This document shows positions 56,084 through 64,000 of a DNA stretch of 64,000 nucleotides, piece after piece. The notes beneath the pieces were generated by a model that had not been told where the DNA came from, did not search any database, and was given only the letters and a program-made list of their open reading frames with translations. A program made the position numbers and the translations under genes. The stretch is taken from contig CM061237.1 in the NCBI GenBank assembly GCA_030848705.1, forward strand, positions 83,509,910-83,573,909. Direction: 5' to 3'. Position 1 is the first letter of the stretch; each line of letters opens with the position of its first letter. This DNA comes from Heracleum sosnowskyi (lineage: Eukaryota > Streptophyta > Magnoliopsida > Apiales > Apiaceae).

Positions 56084-58683
56084 ATGAAGGTTCCTTTGAT
56101 GAAGCAAAATCGTACCCCGAGGGTAGCGAAGGGCACGGGCGTGCCCGTCATGAGGCATATGTCCCTCAACATGTTATATGTCCTCATGGTCAGGCACCTG
56201 ATGTTGGTAGTCGTCCACCGGTGCTCATCAGCAACCAGGACATATTGGAACAACTATACCGTATGAGGGATGCCTTGAACGACTTTGAGTCTAGATTGGG
56301 GATGACTGAACGAAGTGAAGGAGGAAGGGGTCGAGTCCGATGACAGCCCCATAATCACCATCGTACTGGAAGGACACTAACTGATCGTCAAGGGGGAGAT
56401 GGATCACGTGATGATAGGTTTCGAACCATCACCCCTAGACGGTTGGAATTCTCTAAAGATGGAGTCCCAATTGTCGAACTTCCTGACGACGAGATGGATA
56501 GTCAAGAGTAGGCGCGAGATGATAGACGCCCATCCCCACATCCTCGTAGGTCAGGACGGTCAGAGAGCGAGGTACGAAGGGTTGATGAAGTCCTCCGACA
56601 CCAAGAACAACGCTCGAATAGGTTGAAGGAGCGTCTTGGCATAAGGATTGATAACGATGAGCCACGATTGTTATTGGTTGAATGATAGAGAGATAGAGAA
56701 GTCCAAGGAGATCGGCCCCATGATCCACAGAGAGAGCCCCATGTTTACAGGTCAAGGCCCCATGGAAATGAGCGAGCCCGTCCTCGTGATGAATCAAGGC
56801 GTGATTTGGAAGTGCATCCTCATGGCTCACAGAGAGAGCCTCTGTTGATAGGTCGAGGCCCCATGAACGCGGGAGAGGTTCCGCACTGGATGATTCAACA
56901 AGGCGACGTGATCGAGATTTAGGTCACAGAAGGGATCATCGAAGGGGTGATGATCGACAGCTTACGAGGTATTATGCTTCATACCGTGGAGGACCCTCTG
57001 GAGGAAGAGCACCAATCATAACCTCAATGTCGTCCCAGAGTAGATCTGAAGGGGGACATAAGGACGAGAGGGAGCAGAGGACGCGCCATCCAAACCCTGA
57101 GGAGAGGGCGCGCCCTCCAAGTCCAAACCCTCGGAAGCAAGGGAATCCCACGGCTCAAGGGGAAGTGCAAGGACAGAATCAAAACCTAGAGGTGGTGCAA
57201 CCTCAACCTCGGGCTACAGCACCAACTAATAATCAAGCCCCACCTTTGGGGTGTGTTCTACCTCCACCTGCTGAAGGTACCCAAGTCAATGTCTAAACTA
57301 TCCCAGGTGTTGGAAATTTCAAGGTGGATGACTTGAAAAGACTCCTTACACATCTTGAAGGAGAGAGTTACTACAACAGCCCAAGCCCCTTCACCCTTTT
57401 CAGCAGCAGTAGAGGAGGCACAACTCCCAGCAGGGTATAAGAATACAACGAATGACTTGCGTTTCCACGGGAACGCTGACCCTATGCAGTTCTTGGGAAG
57501 GTTCAATATTGAGATGGATGTGTACCAAGTACCTGACTTGGCTAGGTGTCATATTTTGGCAGCAACTTTCAGGGAAAGTGCTCAGTAGTGGTTTCAGAAG
57601 CTTGGACCAGGTGTGATTAATTCATTGGAGCAAATGAAAACTCTTTCATGACAAAGTTCCAAGCCACTGTGAAGTATGCTCCACCAGTGACTTCCTTGGC
57701 CAATATCAAGCAGAAGGAAGGAGAGAGTTTGCAATCTTACTTCAAGAGATTCAATGATGAGTCTACCTTGGTCAGATGAGCAACAGATGAGTCACTCAAA
57801 AGTTTCTGATTGCAGGGCTTCAAGTCGGGACAGACTTCTGGAAACATCTTCAAGGAAAGGATCCATCAACTTTGGTAAACCTCTTTGCTCAGGCTGAATA
57901 TTTCAAAATTGTGGAACAATCTCTAGCGGACAACAAGAAGTCTGACCTCCAAAGAAAGGGAAAAGGTGTCAAAAGAAAGGATAGGTCCCCAAGTCCAGAC
58001 TATAGGAGGAGAGGACATAGTCCAAATAGAGTGAATATCACCAATACAATGAGAGGTTGGACACCACCAGATTATGAAAGATTGAATGGGTATAAAACAG
58101 GGAGCTATACCCTGGCAGCCTCTATTGAACATATCTTTGAAGTAAACAAAAACAAGGTCTTGTTCAAGAAACCAGCTCCTTTATCTTCGTGGCAGAGTGA
58201 AGATAAGAAGAGGTATTGTGCATACCATGAGTCTGCTGGGCATAATACTTACGAGTGTCGGTAGCTAAATGAAGAGATTAAAGACTTGATCAAGGAAGGA
58301 TTCCTAACTGAATGGATTGTCAGAGAGGTGAAAAAGCATAAAGACATCCCAGATAGAAGAAAGGAAAGAGAACGGGTTCCCGACAAGGATGATGAAGACA
58401 AACCCGAGGATGTGCACTTCACTAGGGCCGAAAGCATTCACACTATCTTTGGAGGGCACCATCTTGGTGGGGATAGCAACAACGCCTTGGAAAGATATGC
58501 ACGAGATGCACGTCACAAGCCACTAACTAAAGTGACCACCTTGGAACTCAAGCCTCCCAAGTTGTTCAAGGGGGAATCAGTGGATATCACCTTTACGGAA
58601 GAGGAAGCAAGGTGGGTACATCACCCCCACAACGATGCTCTAGTAGTTTCCATGCAAATAGGTCCCATGAATGTACATCGGGT
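56084..58683 (+). pseudogene. gag: Degenerate Gypsy (Tat-type) gag, cut by a Copia insertion
   Basis: Plus-strand gag with many breaks. Early blocks are ILEQLYRMRDALNDF (about 56235) and a long Arg-rich linker. The gag domain starts near 57440 (NDLRFHGNADPMQFLGRF), is broken by TAG at 57586-57588 and a frame change near 57640, and continues as AEYFKIVEQSLADN at 57887. A zinc-binding CAYHESAGHNTYEC lies at about 58219-58260, followed by TAG. After this come LNEEIKDLIKEGFLTEW and the FGGHHLGGDSN block that leads towards protease. The reading stops making sense at NVHR, where the Copia LTR begins (58684). No pol is present in the window. Confidence 0.8.
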
Positions 58684-59208
58684 TGTTAGATCAGGATTCA
58701 ATGATCGTCAGGATCTGGACAACTGATCAGGATTGCTGAAGTCATCAGTATTGCACGAGCGTTAGTATCAGGATTGCTATCAGGACTATGATCAGGATTA
58801 TCATCAGGACTGGAAGCTGATCAGGATTACTACTTCAAGATAACTATTGAGTTCAAAAATATAAGGAAAAATGATTTGTCGGTTCCTAGTTTATAGGAAT
58901 GCAGCTGTCGGTTAGGATATGTATCAATATAGTTTGTAATTGATTTGGTTTTATCTTGTAATCGATAGAGCAGTTGTGTGTACTATATAAACACAGTTTA
59001 GGTTTTGATTTTATATCAATTGCTTACATGAGTATTATTGTAACCTATCAGCTTTCAAGAACATCAGAATTTCTTGAGAGAGTTTTGTAACAGTTTTATA
59101 TCAGATTTAATAAAGTTGTTATTATTTTCATATTTGTGTTTATTAAGTCGAGAATCTTATACAATTGTATTCAACCCTCCTTCTACAATTGTTAATTACT
59201 GGGCAACA
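58684..59208 (+). repeat. 5' LTR of a third Sirevirus-type Copia element
   Basis: Proposed as TGTTAGATCAGG ... GGGCAACA, 525 bp. The 3' end is firm because a primer site follows at once; the start is where Gypsy gag similarity ends. A TATATAA box lies at 58984-58990 and AATAAA at about 59108. The first 150 bp repeat ATCAGGATT/ACT about nine times. The 3' LTR is outside the window. Confidence 0.7.
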
Positions 59209-59210
59209 AT

Positions 59211-59222
59211 TGGTATTAGAGC
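59211..59222 (+). other. Primer-binding site of the third Copia element
   Basis: TGGTATTAGAGC, one base different from the standard Copia TGGTATCAGAGC, two bases after the LTR end. Confidence 0.85.
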
Positions 59223-59257
59223 AAACTGATTTAAATCTAAATTAGAAACGATCTAAG

Positions 59258-59737
59258 ATGTCGAAAACCAAGTATGAAAGTATGAAGATTCCCATCCTAC
59301 AGAAAACTGAATACCTTACATGGAGGGTAAAGATGTTGATGTACCTGGAAGCCACATATCCTGATTATCTGGACAGGATTCGTGATGGACCATATATCCC
59401 TACGAGAATTGTTGGTCAAACAGATACTGTACCTGAACACTACATGGTCAAGGTGAAAAGTGAGTGGACTCCAGAAGAAAAGGCTCGCGTTCTCAGGGAT
59501 GCTAAGGTAAAGAATATACTGCATAATAGTCTTGATGCTGTCATGTCTAACAGAGTGTTTGCATGCAAGTCTGCAAAGGCAATTTGGGACACTTTGGAAA
59601 CTCAATGCCAAGGATCTGCATCTGTCAAGAAGAACAGAAGCGCTCTACTGATTCAAGAGTATGAACAATTTGATGCAAGACCTGATGAGAGCCTCACTAA
59701 CATGTATGATAGATTCATGACACTGCTGAATAATATA
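59258..59737 (+). pseudogene. gag: Copia gag, first part, split by a solo LTR
   Basis: Starts MSKTKYESMKIPILQK at a good ATG 36 bp after the primer site. It has a UBN2/DUF4219-type gag domain, with blocks LTWRVKMLMYLEA, AKAIWDTLETQC and LTNMYDRFMTLLNNI. The frame is clean up to 59737, the last base of the ATATA duplication, and resumes exactly in frame at 63035 (SLVGKEYVTED). Apart from the insertion this half has no lesion, so the element was probably intact here when the LTR element landed. Confidence 0.9.
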
Positions 59738-62700
59738 TGTGGCGCCCTCCAAACCCGGGGTGCTGATTTGAGGAGTCATCCGACCAACGGAACACTATTT
59801 AACACATGCATAATATATATAAAGACACAAATACCCCTTAACCAAGACCGCATCCAGATTATGGCAATGAACACAAGCTACTACAATCTTTTATTAATAC
59901 AATACCAGTTTTATCAGAGTTATTACATCACAACTAAAGTTCAAATCTAGACGTCTAATCTAGAAAAGCAAACAACAACTACCCCGCCAATGACAATGAC
60001 TTGAGGGGCTCTCCTGGCTGCTGGTGAACTATCGGCCACGCTATGCCGACTCATACTCTTGCTTCACTGGAATAGGGTTAGAAAACAACAAGCAAGACTG
60101 AGCCAAAAGTGCTCAGCAAACATCATATGAATCATTTCTATCACAGTTGTAAGGATATGAATTTATGATATCAGAATCAACAATATTTAGCTAACACATG
60201 CTTTGTATCAATAACAATTGAAGAAAAAGAATTAGAATTTGGCTTATACATTTTATTCAAATCAAAGGTTGTGCTGCTGGCCAGCCACGCATCAACCCCG
60301 GACTAGCTCACAGCATAGTCCTCTACTGGATCCTAGGCCAAACTGGGCCTTAAGTTATTCCGACCATAAATATGGCCCGACCAATTACTGGTCCATTTTA
60401 AAAACATGCCAAATCTATCATAGGGTATAAACAATAACATGCTCAATAAGATAAACTCAATGTATAATAATTTCAAAAGAGCTTCAACTGCTCAGTATCA
60501 AATGAAGATCGAGAAAGAATCATGGAATAATTTCAAAGGTACAGTGTACTCATTCAATAAGGAAATCAAGATTGGTAATCGATAATCAATGACCGTAATC
60601 AACAGTCAAGATGGAAGTCAAATAATCAATGGTTGTCAATAATAATCACAATGATGATAAACAATAACAAATGGTGGTAAACAATAATCAAGTGAATTGG
60701 AAATAAGGGTTTCCGATGCAGATCAAATCAAAGAATCAAGAATCTCTAAGGAAATGGAATCAGTTGTCAAAATGCGGTTAAAAGATTGATAATTTGAATT
60801 GTTCTGGGGATAACGGTATTCAAGTAATCAAGACAATAATAAATTTTATCACAAGTAAAGGCACAAATACTTGCCTGGTCTAAGCTGCTGTCGGATCGAC
60901 TCTGCTCACTCTACCTTTCCCTTTCCCTTGTTCCGGGAACTCGATTCTATAATTAAACAACTCATCACAATAAGTCTAACTATTCTCGTTCTACTCTCGA
61001 CACTTATTCAATCAATAATCACATTTAAACAAGTAACTGGTTACGTATCGGACGTCCGGTATGATTTACGATATTTAAAACTCAGATATTTGCCCTAGTA
61101 CGGGCATATACAGACTATAAAACACAACACACAATTAATATGAACCATATAGCACTTATAAACATTTTTAAAATATCATACGAAACTTATTTGAATTTTA
61201 AGTAAGTCACGATAAATTTTTAAATCAAAACTCGGATTTTTAAATCCAATATAAACATTTAAATGCAATTAAATCAACTAATAAAATTAATTGACACTCT
61301 TTAAATACTCAAACTATTTTTAAATAAATAAATAGGCTTGAAAATAATTAAACTGAATTTTTAATTATTTAAATCTAATTAATTTTTAATTTTTAAGAAT
61401 TAATTGATTAAAAGAAATAACCAATTAATTAATAAATTAATTATTAATTAAAAATAATTAAAATAATTAAGTTTAATCAATTTTCGGATTTAAAATAATA
61501 AATATAATTTTCCAGAATTTTTCTGACATTAAAATATATATTTAAAATAAAAATATGAATTTTTAAAGTTTTTAAACTATTTTCGAATTAAATTTAAAAA
61601 TAAAATCCAGAAACAGTTTTCAGAAATTGAATTAGGGTTTTGAAGATTGAAACCGGGTCAAACTTCGGGTAAACGGGTCAGGAAGAACAAATCCGGGTCA
61701 CCAAGAACAACCCACCGGATTCTGGAACCCAGAATCCGGCCGGTGTCCGGCGACCGGAATCCTACGATTCTGTCCAAACACAAACAAACTTAGAGGGCTT
61801 TTGCTCGCCTTCTCAAAACAAACACAACCAACACACAATTACATTTGTCCCATGCCGGAATCGAGCCCAGAATCCGGTCAAAGAAACTGACGGGGAAGAC
61901 TCCGACCGGAAACCCGATCTCTCTCATTTCTACATGAAACTCTACGATTAATATCACAAAATGAAGCTTATAACTCACACAATCAAAGCCCCATATCAAA
62001 ACTTATGTCAGGTCAACAACAAGAACGAACGAAGTAAAAGAAAAATTCGGGTCAAAACCCGAAAATCAAACCCATCAAAATTGAACTCAAACATGAAATT
62101 AAATCATGGATTCTTGTTAATTAGAACCCTAGGAACATGTTAGAAGCAACCAATTGAATGGAGAATCAACAGAATGAAAATCCCCAAATCGACCAAGAAC
62201 CCTAATTTTAATTCGAATGTTGAAAAATTCATATAAAATCGAAAACTTACCAGATGATGATGAGGTTGGAAGATTCTGAAACTAGACATCAAGAGCTTTG
62301 ATTTGAGTACAAGAACTTCAGATTTGGATTTCAATATCACCTTGAACGAATGGATTAATCTTCAAGAACACGAAGAACACGGTTCGGGAATTTTTAATTT
62401 TTAAATAATTAACTGCAGATTTCTATGAGTTTCAAGGTACGATTCGTCTTTTTATATTTTTGGAAAAATAATACCCCAAACAACAGATCGATATAGATCC
62501 ACTGGATCGTTTAAAAACCCTAATTAGGTTAAAAACACGTTTTACGAGGAATAATCAGTTAAAAAGGTTGATGATCATCCAATTGATATATATATCATTA
62601 TATAACTAATGCTCAAGAATACTGGGGCTATAACAAATGTAATATTGATATAAAACGATATATCCGTCCCCTTAAGCAATTAGGGTTCGGAACAATTTTT

Positions 62701-63029
62701 CCCTTTTTGAACAAAACGAATTATTCTTGCAGAATCAAATAGGTAGGAATGAAATGATAAGAATATCTCTCCCGATAATGATTCGAATACGAAAGACGAA
62801 GAGATAATAATTAATGTACGAAATTCCAACGGGGCCCTTGAATTATCAAAACGGGGCTCAGATTTGAAGAAAATTCCAAATGACGAAATATTTGAAAGGG
62901 GCTTTCGACTCACCATTTAGCACGTAATCACACAATAATTGTCATTTAATAATATTCCAATACTCCACAATAAATATTTTTATATTAAATATATCATTTA
63001 ATCAAATAATAAAATTCACGGATATTACA
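59738..63029. mobile_element. Solo LTR of a large retrotransposon, 3.3 kb
   Basis: A 3292 bp segment TGTGGCGCCCTCC ... GATATTACA with TG...CA ends and a perfect 5 bp duplication ATATA (59733-59737 and 63030-63034). It has no internal coding region, primer site or polypurine tract and no terminal direct repeat, so it is best read as a single LTR left after LTR-LTR recombination. The size and the TGTGGCGCC-like start suggest a Gypsy chromovirus such as Tekay, which is a guess. The interior is GC-rich around 61640-61930 and AT-rich around 61150-61600; its ORFs show no known domain. It restores the gag frame when removed. Confidence 0.82.
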
Positions 63030-63034
63030 ATATA

Positions 63035-64000
63035 TCTCTAGTTGGCAAAGAATATGTTACTGAGGATTCAAACACCAAGTTTCTGAGATCTTTACCTGAA
63101 GAATGGGATACACAAACATCTATCATTAGTCATCAGTATGATCTAAACACTGTGTCTCTTGATGAGGTTTATGGAATGCTGAGAACCTATGACCTTCAGG
63201 TTCAACAAAGAAAGAACAAAAGAAGCAGCAAGGCAAAGTCTGTAGCCTTGAATGTTGAGGCAAAATCAAAAGGAAAAGCTGTGGAGGTCTCTAGAAGAAG
63301 GACAAGAGTGGTGGAGTCAGATCCTGATGACTCATCATCAGATACTGATGGCAATCCTGATGCCAATACTGATGATGATTCTACTGACTCTAACATGAAG
63401 GAGATGGTTGCTATGATAGTCAAGGGTTTCAAGAAGATGAAGTTCAGGAAGGTTAGAAGACAAGGCAACTTTCAGAAAAAGACTTTCAATGCTAACAAAG
63501 ACAAGTACAACAAGAAGGACAACAAAAGTGGCAAATTTGACAAGTCAAAGATTAGGTGCTACAAGTGTAATGGAATGGGGCACTTTGCAACTGAGTGCAA
63601 GAAGGCTAAGGCACTCATCACTTCAAGCAAGGATTGGATGGACTCTTCCTCAGAATCTGATACTGAGGTGGTCAACTATGCCCTAATGGCTAATACTGAT
63701 GAGACTGATGTTCCTGATGAAAAGGTATCAAGTACTGTTTTTGACTTTGATACAGATAATGCCTCTGAGTTAAGATGTTTTCTAAAGTCATGGCAAATTA
63801 GCTTTAGAAGTTGATCTGCTGAAAATTCTAGGATTTTATCTGAAATGTCTGAAATTAGGAAAAGAAATGAGCATCTAGAAGCTGAATTTTCTTTTATGCA
63901 AGAAGTACAAAAAGAATGTGATAATGCTAAACGCATGAAACTTGAAATGCAATTTAAATGCACTGCTCTTGAAAAGGAACTTGAATATGCTAATGAGATT
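63035..64000 (+). pseudogene. gag: Copia gag, second part, runs off the window
   Basis: Continues the gag of 59258 after the solo LTR: LRSLPEEWDTQ, LDEVYGMLRTYDLQ, a basic linker, an acidic DPDDSSSDTDG stretch, MVAMIVKGFKKMKFRK, and an intact CCHC knuckle (CYKCNGMGHFATEC) at about 63559-63600. TGA at 63812-63814 interrupts it; the same frame then encodes a coiled coil (SEIRKRNEHLEAEF ... LEKELEYANEI) up to the last base. The rest of gag and pol lies beyond the window. Confidence 0.88.

Noticed and set aside
56399..56848. Short ORFs in the Gypsy gag region on both strands
   Set aside because: Shadows of the degenerate Arg-rich gag linker in other frames.

Overview
The window is nuclear DNA of a flowering plant. 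The evidence is a four-exon clade A PP2C phosphatase with GT-AG introns, Copia and Gypsy LTR retrotransposons of plant type, Stowaway, Mutator-like, CACTA and Helitron DNA transposons, and very AT-rich spacers. A eudicot is likely. An asterid such as an Apiaceae species is only a guess from the style of the Sirevirus proteins. There is one complete host gene; nearly everything else is mobile DNA, much of it nested. No RNA gene, CRISPR array or prokaryotic feature was seen.

Layout. (1) 1-9924: a Copia element on the minus strand (gag at 1-1259, primer site at 1349-1360). Its LTR is split by a young but defective Copia element at 1823-9164, with 1147 and 1137 bp LTRs and a GAATG target duplication. 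(2) 10762-14006: an old Copia ruin on the minus strand. (3) 14007-18540: AT-rich spacer, then the PP2C promoter with ABRE motifs and a Stowaway MITE. (4) 18541-20117: PP2C gene, HAI/AHG3-like, 394 residues, an ABA-signalling repressor. (5) 20417-25495: a Helitron with an internal minisatellite, two Mutator-like MITEs, and a non-autonomous CACTA element carrying the last exons of an eIF4E gene. (6) 26989-50141: a Tat-type Gypsy element on the minus strand. Its 3' LTR is split by a 14.8 kb Sirevirus-type Copia element at 27359-42155 (plus strand). (7) 50142-55174: spacer with a decayed sterol C-4 methyl oxidase pseudogene at 51284-51812 and a tandem duplication. (8) 55175-64000: a degenerate Tat-type Gypsy (plus), cut by a Copia element from 58684. 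The gag of that Copia is split by a 3.3 kb solo LTR at 59738-63029 with an ATATA duplication.

Most unusual observations. The Sirevirus 5' LTR is followed not by a primer site but by a 418 bp copy of the DNA that flanks its 3' LTR. This fits gene conversion that removed the primer-binding site and the gag start. The same element has about 5 kb of broken post-pol coding sequence, a separate 83-codon acidic ORF behind a TATA-like box, and a CTGTC/GACAG pentamer strongly enriched in its LTRs, spacer and coding linkers. The eIF4E capture by CACTA and the 55 bp tandem repeats in the Gypsy 3' region are also worth checking.

The mobile-element genes encode the usual cycle: gag particle, protease, integrase, reverse transcriptase and RNase H. 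Every copy in view carries disabling lesions. Many of the nonsense codons are the C-to-T type expected from methylated cytosine.
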